Part shown: piece after piece, positions 8,432-16,504 of the stretch
How the letters are laid out: every line of letters begins with the position of its first letter
Position numbering within the stretch: position 1 is the stretch's first letter
Origin: an uncultured Dokdonella sp.
GTDB lineage: Bacteria; Pseudomonadota; Gammaproteobacteria; Xanthomonadales; Rhodanobacteraceae
NCBI GenBank assembly: GCA_934526015.1
Contig: CAKSZY010000011.1
Coordinates: 1-64,000 of the forward strand
DNA: 64,000 bases
Direction of reading: 5' to 3'
The notes under the pieces: generated by a model
Database searches by the model: none
What the model saw: the letters and a program-made list of their open reading frames with translations, nothing else
What the model was told of the DNA's origin: nothing
Position numbers and translations under genes: made by a program

Positions 8432-8766
8432 TGGCGGACGGCATGACGTCGAAGGAACGCCGGCGGGCGGTCGCGCTGGCCGCGGCCCGCCTCGAGCGCG
8501 TGCGCAGCCGCCGGGAAACGCGCCTGCAGGGCCTGCGCAGTTTCGTGCACGAACAGCGCGGCCTGCTGGCGATCGCCGCGGGACTGACGGCCGGCATCGT
8601 CGTCGGCAGCCGCTCGCTGCGCGGCTGGTTGCGCGGCGGAATCTCCGCGCTCGGCGCCGCCACGGCGATCGCCCGCACCCCGCTCGGCACCGTCGCACTC
8701 GGCGCCCTGCTCGATCGCGGCCATCGTGCCGCGCCCGCAACGACCGCCGCGCCGCGGCGCGACTGA
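8428..8766 (+). CDS. Small YqjK-like protein, third gene of a yqjD-yqjE-type operon
   Basis: 112 residues. The N-terminal half is arginine-rich and helical (ERRRAVALAAARLERVRSRR), followed by one hydrophobic helix (LLAIAAGLTAGIVVGSRSL) and a glycine/alanine-rich second segment. No domain is firmly recognised, but its position and overlap with the YqjE-like gene fit YqjK. The start is the ATG overlapping the upstream stop, preceded by GAGGAGA. It is convergent with the glycosidase gene, with only 12 bp between. Confidence 0.65.
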   Translation: MMADGMTSKERRRAVALAAARLERVRSRRETRLQGLRSFVHEQRGLLAIAAGLTAGIVVGSRSLRGWLRGGISALGAATAIARTPLGTVALGALLDRGHRAAPATTAAPRRD

Positions 8767-8778
8767 GGCGCGGCACGC

Positions 8779-10509
8779 TCAGGGATCGAAGCCGTGGGCG
8801 AACAGGATGTCGCTGTCGGGAAGTTCGATCAGGTTGGCCGATCGCGGCGGCAGGTCGGCGATGGCGAGTTGGCTGCCGGCGATGCTGCCGGTGCCGAACT
8901 GGGCGAGGTTGCTGGTGGCGCTGAAGCGGAATCCGCGCCAGGCGCCGTGCAGCGGACGATCGAAGGTGATCGTCGCGGTCGTCGCCGTGGTCGCCTTGTT
9001 GATCAGCAGCAGCATGATGCGCTGGCCCGGCAGATGCACCGCATAGGCACCGAGCGCGTCACCGTCGGCACTGTGGCTGCGGGTGCTGAAGCCTTCCACG
9101 CGCCGGCCCTGGCCGTCGTAGTCGAGGTAGAGGCGGAACGCGCGTTCGACCAGCGAGTTCTCGCGCGGGGCAACCCAGCGTGCCGCGGCATCGACGCCCT
9201 CGCGGGCGAAGATCGACAGCAACTCGGCCTGGGCGATCGCGCTGCTCGCGCCGTTGTCGGCGCCCCAGTTGTACTCGGTGATGGCGAGCTTCGTGCCGGG
9301 GCAGGCCTCGTCGATCCAGGCCCGTGCGCGCCGCAGCAACTGCGGGCGCGCGTAGAACCACGGCGGACTGTTGCCGAGGTCGGAGATCCACGATTCCGAA
9401 CTCCATGCCGGATCGTGCAGTTCCTTCAGCGAGCGCAGGCGGCGTGCGGCGATCTCGGCCGTCTCGCTGCCGGCCGGCGGATCGTTGAAGTCGACCACGC
9501 CGCTGCCCTGCGGGTAGTAGTGCAGGTCGAGGAAGTCGACCAGGCGCACGCCGGTCTGCTGCTGGTGCGCACAGACCTGCTGCAGGTACCACTTCACGAA
9601 CGGCGTGCCGCCATGCGCGGCGCGATCGGCGCCGTCGACGCAGTTGTCGGCGGCCGAGCCGAACAGGTCGCAATAGCCCCAGGTCACCGGCCCGAACAGG
9701 CGCGCCGCCGGGTCCTGCTGCTTGACCGCGCTGGCGTAGTCGAGCGTGCGCTGCCAGATCTCGTCGTAGGTCGGCGCCTGCGGATGCACGTCGCGGTGCG
9801 TCGAGTTCCACAGCATCACTTCGTTGTCGAGCGCATAGTCGCGCACGCCACCGGCGGCGGCATGGCCGAAGCGTGACTGCAGGTGGGTGACCCAGCCGCG
9901 CGCGAACGAAGGCGGTGCCGCCAGCGAGGTGTCGGTCGGCGCATTGCCGGTGATGTAGCCGTCGCTGCTGCAATGGCCGCTCGTGTTGGCTGCCGGCGAG
10001 CAGCGTCCGTTGCCGGCATCGGCCTCGCACCACGCCGGCGGGTTGGCGCCGAAGTAGCTGCATTCGGTCTGCAGCTGCGGACCGTACTGGTCGACCGAAA
10101 ACGACCAGCGCTTCTGCTGCACCGGCAGCGGCGTCCAGCCGATCGTCGACAGCGTGACCAGCGGGCGCGAGCCGGATGCCAGCGTCGAGGCGATCAGGGC
10201 CTGGACCGCCGAACCGTCCGCACTGCCGTTGCCGTCGACGATGTTCATGAAGAACCAGTCGCCGGCGGTGTTGTGCACGTCGGCCTGCCAGTTGTAGCGC
10301 GTGGTCGAGTTGCCACCCCAGCGCACGAACGGATAGCGCAGCCGCGACAGGTCGGGCGAGCCGCTGACACCGTAGATGGCCGGATCGATCGCGCGGCGAT
10401 CTGCGGAAAGATCGACTTCCACGGCGACCGTGGCGGCGTTGCCGGTCATGCCGGCAGCGATGGCCAGCGCGGCGGGCAGGAGGACGGCAGTGGTTCGGAA
10501 TCTGCGCAT
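8779..10509 (-). CDS. Secreted glycoside hydrolase family 44 (endoglucanase / xyloglucanase type)
   Basis: 576 residues. A signal peptide (MRRFRTTAVLLPAALAIAAG) precedes the GH44 catalytic domain. Recognisable elements are RWGGNSTTRYNW, the acid/base region DYALDNEVMLWNSTHRDVHP and the nucleophile region LAITEYNWGADNG. The family cleaves beta-1,4-glucans such as cellulose derivatives and xyloglucan. After the barrel comes a beta-sandwich typical of GH44. The last residues, DILFAHGFDP, resemble a short C-terminal motif I have seen at the ends of other exported Lysobacterales proteins. I used MRRF as start because the longer frame puts the signal peptide inside the protein. Confidence 0.85.
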   Translation of the reverse strand: MRRFRTTAVLLPAALAIAAGMTGNAATVAVEVDLSADRRAIDPAIYGVSGSPDLSRLRYPFVRWGGNSTTRYNWQADVHNTAGDWFFMNIVDGNGSADGSAVQALIASTLASGSRPLVTLSTIGWTPLPVQQKRWSFSVDQYGPQLQTECSYFGANPPAWCEADAGNGRCSPAANTSGHCSSDGYITGNAPTDTSLAAPPSFARGWVTHLQSRFGHAAAGGVRDYALDNEVMLWNSTHRDVHPQAPTYDEIWQRTLDYASAVKQQDPAARLFGPVTWGYCDLFGSAADNCVDGADRAAHGGTPFVKWYLQQVCAHQQQTGVRLVDFLDLHYYPQGSGVVDFNDPPAGSETAEIAARRLRSLKELHDPAWSSESWISDLGNSPPWFYARPQLLRRARAWIDEACPGTKLAITEYNWGADNGASSAIAQAELLSIFAREGVDAAARWVAPRENSLVERAFRLYLDYDGQGRRVEGFSTRSHSADGDALGAYAVHLPGQRIMLLLINKATTATTATITFDRPLHGAWRGFRFSATSNLAQFGTGSIAGSQLAIADLPPRSANLIELPDSDILFAHGFDP

Positions 10510-10862
10510 GGCGAGGACCGCGTGCGGGAGGACGGTGCACGGTATCGCCGCGCGGGCGCAGCGAATCGCACGCGGTTCACACAATCGATGGGGATGGGCG
10601 CGGGGCGCCGGGTGTCGCGGAAGGGTGCTTCCGCGCGGACTTGCCAGGTCCGCGCCCGGATCCTCGAGGCGGAAATCTCTCCCTGCGCTGGGCATTCCGC
10701 AGGGAGAGCAGTCCGTTTGCTGGATCCGGTGAAGCTTCTTGTGATGCTGGAACGGTTGGATCGGTACTGCGGTATCGCGGTGTCCTTGCGGTCATTGCCA
10801 TGCGGCAACGTCACCCAGGGACGAAAGCCGGTCGCCCGAAGCGACCGGCCGGTGGAGCTGGA
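10510..10862. other. Intergenic region upstream of GH44 and downstream of metJ
   Basis: 353 bp with no gene. It holds the metJ terminator (10827-10849) and two further perfect hairpins: 10633-10655 (8-bp stem GCGCGGAC/GTCCGCGC, 7-nt loop) and 10677-10708 (11-bp stem CTCTCCCTGCG with its complement, 10-nt loop). These lie 125-200 bp upstream of the GH44 start and could belong to its leader; neither has a T-run. Confidence 0.6.
10827..10849 (-). terminator. Terminator of metJ
   Basis: Perfect 9-bp stem GCCGGTCGC / GCGACCGGC with loop CCGAA, starting 14 bp after the metJ stop codon. On the minus strand it is followed by TTTCGT, a short U-tract. Confidence 0.7.
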
Positions 10863-11297
10863 TTACTTCTTCTTGGCAGCCTTCTTGACGGCCTTCTTGA
10901 CGGCCTTCTTCGCAGCCGGCTTCTTGGCCGCCGACTTCTTGCTGGCCGTGGCGGTCTTGGCCTTGGCGGTCTTCTTGACGGCCTTCTTCACGGCCTTCTT
11001 CGCAGCCTTCTTGGCGGCGGGCTTCTTCGCAGCTTTCTTCGCAGGTGCTTTCTTGGTAGCCATATCGCGTCTTAACTCCTCGTCAGTTGGCAGTGGTTGC
11101 CCAGTAAAAGCGTGAAGGAATGCTTCGCACAACAAATTGCTGTTGGTGGCGTGGCGCAGGTTGGCGACCTGTCGCCGTGTCCGCTCGTCGGACAGAAGCC
11201 TGAGGATGTGGAGTGGAATCGATACCGTGATCTTCCTGACCGCTCCCGATTTGCGGCCATGTTCGACATACGGTTCGACGAATCTTGGTGCAGCCAT
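10863..11297 (-). CDS. MetJ methionine-regulon repressor fused to a histone H1-like Lys/Ala tail
   Basis: 144 residues. Residues 1-77 are Met[21 protein letters not shown] is the ribbon-helix-helix strand and [20 protein letters not shown] the helices, very close to E. coli MetJ, a SAM-dependent repressor. After DEELRRD the usual MetJ C-terminus is missing. It is replaced by 66 residues made almost only of Lys and Ala with some Thr, Pro, Ser and Val ([14 protein letters not shown] onwards), as in AlgP/H1-like nucleoid proteins. The junction is an ATG with GAGGAG 12 bases upstream, so a separate 66-residue protein could also be made. AAGGA precedes the main start. Confidence 0.85.
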   Translation of the reverse strand: MAAPRFVEPYVEHGRKSGAVRKITVSIPLHILRLLSDERTRRQVANLRHATNSNLLCEAFLHAFTGQPLPTDEELRRDMATKKAPAKKAAKKPAAKKAAKKAVKKAVKKTAKAKTATASKKSAAKKPAAKKAVKKAVKKAAKKK

Positions 11298-11332
11298 GAT
11301 TCCTTTTTGTTTTCCTCGTGTCACCGTCGCGG

Positions 11333-11361
11333 AAATTATTCCTGTCATGTGCGCGTGTCAA
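11333..11361 (-). promoter_or_regulatory. Sigma-70 promoter of metJ
   Basis: Perfect -35 TTGACA (11356-11361), a 17-base spacer and -10 TAATTT (11333-11338), read on the minus strand. Transcription would start near 11326, giving a leader of about 30 nt to the metJ ATG. Confidence 0.75.
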
Positions 11362-11460
11362 TGATTTTCTGATAGGAAACAAGCAGTTCTGAAACCGCCC
11401 GGAAGGCCCCTGATGAGCGCTCCCGGATCGCCTTGCGCACTCCCTGTCGCAAAATGTGAT

Positions 11461-11484
11461 GGACGTATGGACGTCCGGATGTTT
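11461..11484. promoter_or_regulatory. Candidate MetJ operator: three tandem octamers
   Basis: GGACGTAT, GGACGTCC and GGATGTTT follow each other with no gap. Against the Met box AGACGTCT they match 6, 6 and 5 of 8 positions. MetJ dimers bind tandem octamers cooperatively. The site lies about 100 bp upstream of the metJ -35 element, further than expected for simple autorepression. Confidence 0.4.
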
Positions 11485-11512
11485 TTCATCGATTCGATCG
11501 TGTGTGCGCACC

Positions 11513-11535
11513 AAACCGCTTGAAACAAGCGGTTT
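11513..11535. terminator. Hairpin with terminator-like shape
   Basis: Nine-base perfect stem AAACCGCTT / AAGCGGTTT with loop GAAAC, in a gene-free region. The U-tract is short on the plus strand (TTTT), so it may be a weak terminator or a transcript-stabilising hairpin. No gene reads directly into it. Confidence 0.35.
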
Positions 11536-11958
11536 TCATTCGGCGTCGCGAAATCCGCCGTGTTGCGCGCCGCGTGCAGCGTGCCGGTTCCCGCAGCGAG
11601 GGAATGCGTTCGCCGCATCCACGGAAACGCTCGCCGAGACCGAACGGCGGCCAAACGGACGAAGAAAAAATTTTTGTCCCGAAGCCGTCCGGCGACCTCG
11701 TCGCGGTCGTCGGGAGCACCGGCGGGAAGATCGACGAGTGGTCGGCTTCGCGGTCGCCGGGAGGTTCATCCGGTCGCGTGCGCGGACATCGTCGATGCGT
11801 TCATCGGCATCGCGCGCATCGTCGCGTCGATGTCCGCAGGCGCGAATGCATGCGTCGGTGCCGGAGCGGAATTCCCGATGCCGACCCGCGCAGGAAGTTG
11901 GCGGGGGAGCGTCGATGCCGGAACGGGATTGCGCGCATGCCGGAGCGCGCAAACGAAA

Positions 11959-11980
11959 ACGGGCCGGAAGTCCGGCCCGT
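11959..11980 (-). terminator. Terminator of gcvH
   Basis: Ten-base stem ACGGGCCGGA / TCCGGCCCGT with a very tight loop, followed on the minus strand by GTTTTCGTTT. It is 37 bp past the gcvH stop codon. Confidence 0.75.
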
Positions 11981-12016
11981 CGCGTGTCGATGCAGTGGCT
12001 GACCGCGGAAAGCCGC

Positions 12017-12412
12017 TCAGTCTTCCTCGCTGTCGAGCAGTTCGGCGTAGGCATCCGGATCGAGCAGTTCCTCGAGCTCTTCCCGGTTGTCGAGCTTGAC
12101 CACGAAGATCCAGCCGTCGCCGTAGGCGTCTTCGTTGATGGTCTCGGGCTTGTCCGGCAGCGATTCGTTGACGGCGACGACCGTGCCGCTGACCGGCGAG
12201 TACACGTCCGACGCGGCCTTCACCGACTCGACGACCGCAGCGGCGGTGCTGGCCTGGACGGTGTCGCCGACGTTCGGCAGTTCGACGTAGACGAGATCGC
12301 CGAGCAGGCCCTGGGCATGGTCGGAGATGCCGACCGTGACGGTGCCGTTGTCCTCGACGCGGGCCCACTCGTGGGACTTCAGGAACAGCAGATCGCCTGG
12401 GATTTCTTTCAT
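12017..12412 (-). CDS. gcvH: Glycine cleavage system H protein
   Basis: 131 residues, the normal family length. The lipoyl-lysine sits in [20 protein letters not shown] (Lys at about 66), and the N-terminal KSHEWARVE and C-terminal [10 protein letters not shown] strands are typical. The protein shuttles the aminomethyl group between GcvP, GcvT and the lipoamide dehydrogenase. It lies 129 bp downstream of gcvT on the same strand; gcvP is not in this window. The C-terminal end is unusually acidic (LLDSEED). Confidence 0.97.
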   Translation of the reverse strand: MKEIPGDLLFLKSHEWARVEDNGTVTVGISDHAQGLLGDLVYVELPNVGDTVQASTAAAVVESVKAASDVYSPVSGTVVAVNESLPDKPETINEDAYGDGWIFVVKLDNREELEELLDPDAYAELLDSEED

Positions 12413-12541
12413 GACCGTGACCTTGCCTCGAGGTGGCGCGGGAGGGAATGCGCGCGGCGATTCTAGCAGTCCGCGGCGCGCATCGTGGGGTGGGTGCGGC
12501 AGTCGGTCCGCGGCGGGTTTCCGCGGTCGCGCGACACGGGA

Positions 12542-13633
12542 TCAGGAAGCGATGCCGGGGGCGGCCTTGCCGTCGCGGACGAACGGATACTTGACGATGC
12601 GCACCGGCACTTCACGGCCGCGGATGTCGACGCGCACGTCGCCTTCGGCACCGGCCGGGATGCGCGCGAACGCGATCGAGGTGCCGAGCGTCGGCGAGAA
12701 CGTTCCGGACAGGATCTCGCCGTCGCCGTGGGGCGTGGCCACGCGCTGGCCATGCCGCAGCACGCCCTTCTCGTCCATGACCAGTCCGACCATGCGGCGC
12801 GGCACGCCGGACTGCTTCTGCGCCTCGAGGGCGGCGCGACCGATGAAGTCGCGGCCGTCGTCGAGAGCCACCGTCCATGCGAGTCCGGCCTCCCACGGCG
12901 TCGTCGTTTCGTCCATGTCCTGTCCGTACAGGTTCATGCCGGCCTCCAGACGCAGGGTGTCGCGCGCACCGAGTCCGGCCGGAGCGACGCCGGCTTCGAG
13001 CAGGCGGTTCCACAACGCCACCGCTTCGCCTTCGGGCACGACGATCTCGAAGCCGTCCTCGCCGGTGTAGCCGGTGCGGGCGATGAACAGGCCATCGCCC
13101 TCGCAGGCGGCGAACTTGCCGAGCGCGAGGGCTTTTTCCGCGGTCGCGGCGGAGAGCACGCCGGCCGCCTTCGCGCGTGCATGGGGGCCCTGCACGGCGA
13201 TCATCGACAGTTCGGGCCGTTCGCGCACGTCGATGCCGAACGCCGGTGCCTGGCGGGCGATCCAGGCGAGATCCTTGTCGCGCGTGGAGGCATTGACGAC
13301 GACGCGGAAGAACGCTTCGTCCATGCAGTAGACGATGAGGTCGTCGATGACGCCGCCCTGCTCGTCGAGCATGCACGAATACAGCGCCTTGCCGCGCTGC
13401 TTGAGCTTGTCGATGTTGTTGGCGAGCAGGTGGCGCAGGAATTCGCGCGTGCGTGCGCCGGTCAGGTCGACCACGGTCATGTGCGAGACATCGAACATGC
13501 CGGCGTCGTTGCGGACGCGATGATGCTCGTCGATCTGCGAGCCGTAGTTGATCGGCATGTCCCAGCCGCCGAAGTCGACCATTTTCGCGCCGAGCGCGCG
13601 GTGGCTCTCGTTGAGGATCGTCCTGCTGGTCAT
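12542..13633 (-). CDS. gcvT: Aminomethyltransferase, glycine cleavage T protein
   Basis: 363 residues. Family segments include the N-terminal [20 protein letters not shown], the folate-binding [23 protein letters not shown], and the C-terminal barrel with [14 protein letters not shown]. It transfers the methylene unit from H-protein-bound aminomethyl lipoate to tetrahydrofolate with release of ammonia. The start MTSRTILNE is chosen because upstream residues of the longer frame do not belong to the family. No glycine riboswitch fits the 91 bp before it. The gene is transcribed toward gcvH. Confidence 0.96.
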   Translation of the reverse strand: MTSRTILNESHRALGAKMVDFGGWDMPINYGSQIDEHHRVRNDAGMFDVSHMTVVDLTGARTREFLRHLLANNIDKLKQRGKALYSCMLDEQGGVIDDLIVYCMDEAFFRVVVNASTRDKDLAWIARQAPAFGIDVRERPELSMIAVQGPHARAKAAGVLSAATAEKALALGKFAACEGDGLFIARTGYTGEDGFEIVVPEGEAVALWNRLLEAGVAPAGLGARDTLRLEAGMNLYGQDMDETTTPWEAGLAWTVALDDGRDFIGRAALEAQKQSGVPRRMVGLVMDEKGVLRHGQRVATPHGDGEILSGTFSPTLGTSIAFARIPAGAEGDVRVDIRGREVPVRIVKYPFVRDGKAAPGIAS

Positions 13634-13724
13634 CGCCGCACCCCGTGGAATGAGGCTGCGGATTATCGGCGCCCGGGCGCGCCAATCCAAGCGCGTCGCC
13701 CGGCCCGGCAGGTCGGCTGCGGCC

Positions 13725-14168
13725 TCAGTCGGCCGGTTTCACCGTGAGCGTGGCACCGTTCACGCTGACCACCTCGACCGCATCGCCGACGTCGACGTCG
13801 GCTCCTTCGGCGAGCCACACGGTGTCGCCGACGCGCACCTTGCCGCGACCGTTGACGAAGGCTTCGGCCACCAGCACGCGGCGGCCGAGCATGCGGTCGC
13901 CGCGGCGATTGAGCAGGGGCTGGTCGTCACGCACCTCGGCGACCGGGCGGATGAACTTCCAGTAGACCAGGCAGGTGATGACGGCGAGCACGCCGAACGC
14001 GGTCGCCTGGGCGATGAACGGGAGGTCCGGCACGAACAGCGTGACCAGGCCCATCACCGCCGCGGCGAGGCCGACCCAGAGCAGGAAGTAGCCGGGCACG
14101 ATCATCTCCGCGCCGATCAGCACGAGGGCGAGGATCCACCATCCGTAACCCGCAACCAGATTGGTCAT
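13725..14168 (-). CDS. NfeD family membrane protein (partner of SPFH protein)
   Basis: 147 residues: three hydrophobic segments in the N-terminal half (about 5-75), then an OB-fold domain (about 85-147, [20 protein letters not shown] onwards). Short NfeD proteins of this type form pairs with stomatin/SPFH proteins in membrane microdomains. MTNLVAGY was chosen as start because GGAGG lies eight bases upstream; the longer frame starts inside that site. It is 20 bp downstream of the SPFH gene, clearly one operon. Confidence 0.88.
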   Translation of the reverse strand: MTNLVAGYGWWILALVLIGAEMIVPGYFLLWVGLAAAVMGLVTLFVPDLPFIAQATAFGVLAVITCLVYWKFIRPVAEVRDDQPLLNRRGDRMLGRRVLVAEAFVNGRGKVRVGDTVWLAEGADVDVGDAVEVVSVNGATLTVKPAD

Positions 14169-14188
14169 GAGGCTGCCCTCCATCGTCG

Positions 14189-15154
14189 TCAGCGCGGCAT
14201 CGGCGGCATCGGCGGCACGCGCGCCGGCGGTGGCGGCGGCGTGCCGGGTTTCTCGAACGAGGCCTTGGCGATCTCGGCGATGCCGGCCAGCGAACCGAGG
14301 ATGCCGCTCGCCTCGAACGGCATCAGCAGCATCTTCTGGTTCGACGAGTTGGCCATCGCCTTGAGCGCCTCGACGTACTTGTTGGCGACGAAGTAGTTGA
14401 TCGCGTTGATGTCGCCGCCGGCGATCGCGTCGGAAACCATCGTGGTGGCCTTGGCTTCGGCTTCGGCGAGGCGTTCGCGTGCCTCTGCTTCGCGATAGGC
14501 CGCCTCGCGCTTGCCCTCGGCCTCGAGGATCGCCGCCTGCTTCTCGCCGTCGGCCTTGAGGATCGCCGCCTGGCGCAGGCCTTCGGCTTCGAGCACGTTG
14601 GCGCGCTTCTCGCGCTCGGCCTTCATCTGCCGGGCCATCGAATCGACGAGGTCGCGCGGCGGCGAGATGTCCTTGATCTCGATGCGGGTGACCTTCACGC
14701 CCCAGGGATGGGTCGCCTCGTCGATCACGTCGAGCAGCTTGGCGTTGATCTCGTCGCGCTTGGAGAGGCTCTCGTCGAGGTCCATCGAGCCGAGCACGGT
14801 GCGGATGTTGGTCATGATCAGGGCCAGCGCGGCCTGTTCGAGGTTGGCCACCTCATAGGCGGCCTTGGCGGCATCGAGCACCTGGTAGAAGACCACGCCG
14901 TCGACGCGGACCACCGCGTTGTCCTTGGTGATGACATCCTGCGACGGCACGTCGAGGACCTGTTCCATCATGTTCATCTTGTGGCCGATGCTCTGGATCA
15001 TCGGCACCAGCAGGTGGAAACCGGGGGTCAGCGTGTGCGTGTACTTGCCCCAGCGCTGCACGGTCCACTCGTAGCCCTGCGGCACGATGCGCACGAGTTT
15101 GGACAGCAGGACGAAGACGACGCCCAGGATGATGAGTCCGATGATTCCGCTCAT
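14189..15154 (-). CDS. SPFH/stomatin-family membrane protein (QmcA-like)
   Basis: 321 residues. One N-terminal membrane hairpin or anchor (about 3-20) is followed by the SPFH domain (VRIVPQGYEWTVQRWGKYTH, DAVVRVDGVVFYQV-like strand, then LGSMDLDESLSKRDEINAKL). A long charged coiled coil with EAEGKREAAYREAEARERLA repeats comes next, and a proline-rich end. Such proteins oligomerise into membrane rings and modulate proteases. The start has GAGGAG six bases upstream. It pairs with the NfeD gene that follows. Confidence 0.9.
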   Translation of the reverse strand: MSGIIGLIILGVVFVLLSKLVRIVPQGYEWTVQRWGKYTHTLTPGFHLLVPMIQSIGHKMNMMEQVLDVPSQDVITKDNAVVRVDGVVFYQVLDAAKAAYEVANLEQAALALIMTNIRTVLGSMDLDESLSKRDEINAKLLDVIDEATHPWGVKVTRIEIKDISPPRDLVDSMARQMKAEREKRANVLEAEGLRQAAILKADGEKQAAILEAEGKREAAYREAEARERLAEAEAKATTMVSDAIAGGDINAINYFVANKYVEALKAMANSSNQKMLLMPFEASGILGSLAGIAEIAKASFEKPGTPPPPPARVPPMPPMPR

Positions 15155-15370
15155 GCAGCGCTCCTCGCGCACCTTCGGGATCGTCACCATAGCAAGCCGG
15201 AACCTGCTTATGTAGTACCGCGCCCGGACGGCGACGCGCGGCTGCCGGCCAGGGCGTCGCCGTTGCCCGGGAAATGCCGGATTCGCGCGTGCAAACGCCC
15301 TGGCGGGCTGGCACCATCGGGCGTGCCGGCAGATGCGGATCCGAAGACACGCCGGCGTACGGAGGCAAGG

Positions 15371-16498
15371 GTGACGGGCACCATCATCGTCCGGACTGCG
15401 CTCCTCCTCGGCAGCTGTGTCGTGCCATGGTCCGGCGTTGCCTGCGCGGGAGGCGAGGGCGGCACGATCACGGGCGACGTGTTCGAGCCGGGACTCGACC
15501 ATCCCCTGCGTTCGGCCACCATCGCCATCCACGACGCCAGCGGCATTCCGGTGGCGTCGTCCACGAGCGGACTCGATGGCACCTGGTCGGCCGGTCCGCT
15601 CGCCGCCGGTACCTACTTCGCGGTGGCGGCGAAATCCGGTTTCGACGGACAGCTGTACGCCGGATTGCCATGCGTCGGCGGGACCTGCCTGCCCACCGAC
15701 GGCACGCCGATCGTCGTCGGCGATGGCGACCTCGTCTCCGGGATCGCGTTTCGCCTGCAACGCGCCGGTGGCGCCCTGGCGGTGGCGCCGATCCTGTATG
15801 TCAATCGCTGCACAAGCGGCTGCACGGTCACGGCGGGGCCCGACAACGCCATCACCAACCGTTCATCGCTCGTCACGGGGGCGCGCAGCCTGCCGCCGTA
15901 TTCGCACGGTGACGCGGCGTTTGCTTCCGTCGTCGCGTGCATCCGCACGACCTTCGCGCCGTACTTTGCCGCGGTCGTCGCCAGCGATCCCGGCAACGTG
16001 CCGCATCGCGAGCTGATGCTCGCCGGCGAGCCGGGCAACATCGGCCAGCCGGTCGGCATCGGCGGCATTGCGCCCTGGAACTGCGGCATCCCGTTCCCGA
16101 ATGCCATCGCCTTCGCGTTCACCGGCCCGATGTCGGCATCCGACCTCAAGGGCCAATGCGAAGTCGCCACGCACGAGATCGGCCATCTGCTCGGACTCGA
16201 CCACGAAAGCCTCGCCGTCGACACGATGAGCTACGGCCAGGTGCCCGACGAGTTGCGCCGGTTCATCGATGAGCCGTCGCCGTGCGGCACCTCGCCCGGG
16301 TTCCCCGAGGCCTGCTATTGCGGCGCCTCGCCGTCCCCGCAGAATTCCCATCAGACCCTGCGCGCCGAAATCGGCGTCGACCGGTTCTTCCTCGGCACCT
16401 TCGGCGATCCGCAGTTCCCGATTCCGCCCGGTCACGATCCGGCGCGCGCGATTCCCCTCGTTTGCGGCACGTCGACGACGCGCGTGCCGTCTCCATGA
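15371..16498 (+). CDS. Secreted metzincin-like zinc protease with N-terminal Ig-like/CNA-B domain
   Basis: 375 residues with a GTG start preceded by GGAGG at five bases. A signal peptide (about 1-26) leads into a carboxypeptidase-regulatory/CNA-B-like domain (about 30-120, GTITGDVFEPGLDHPLRSAT). The protease domain carries HEIGHLLGLDH (HExxHxxGxxH) and a Met-turn DTMSYG about 14 residues later, both diagnostic of metzincins such as matrixins. Several Cys pairs in the second half suggest disulfides and an extracytoplasmic location. It is divergent from the SPFH gene and convergent with the histidine kinase gene (6-bp gap). Confidence 0.8.
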   Translation: MTGTIIVRTALLLGSCVVPWSGVACAGGEGGTITGDVFEPGLDHPLRSATIAIHDASGIPVASSTSGLDGTWSAGPLAAGTYFAVAAKSGFDGQLYAGLPCVGGTCLPTDGTPIVVGDGDLVSGIAFRLQRAGGALAVAPILYVNRCTSGCTVTAGPDNAITNRSSLVTGARSLPPYSHGDAAFASVVACIRTTFAPYFAAVVASDPGNVPHRELMLAGEPGNIGQPVGIGGIAPWNCGIPFPNAIAFAFTGPMSASDLKGQCEVATHEIGHLLGLDHESLAVDTMSYGQVPDELRRFIDEPSPCGTSPGFPEACYCGASPSPQNSHQTLRAEIGVDRFFLGTFGDPQFPIPPGHDPARAIPLVCGTSTTRVPSP

Positions 16499-16504
16499 CC
16501 CCGC

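Larger units (their letters stand above)
11298..12016. other. Gene-free region between metJ and gcvH
   Basis: 719 bp, the longest non-coding stretch in the window. It contains the metJ promoter, tandem Met-box-like octamers, a hairpin at 11513-11535 and the gcvH terminator. Bases about 11300-11700 are visibly less GC-rich than the surroundings, with an AAAAAATTTTT tract at 11665-11675. Reading frames across it have no family features. A promoter for a gene left of it or a small RNA cannot be excluded. Confidence 0.55.

Noticed and set aside
11456..12466. Plus-strand protein-coding gene in the metJ-gcvH gap
   Set aside because: The frame is antisense to gcvH for much of its length. It crosses hairpins, lacks a ribosome site and gives low-complexity Arg/Ala-rich protein.
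13634..13724. Glycine riboswitch upstream of gcvT
   Set aside because: Only 91 bp are available and none of the conserved glycine aptamer words can be seen.
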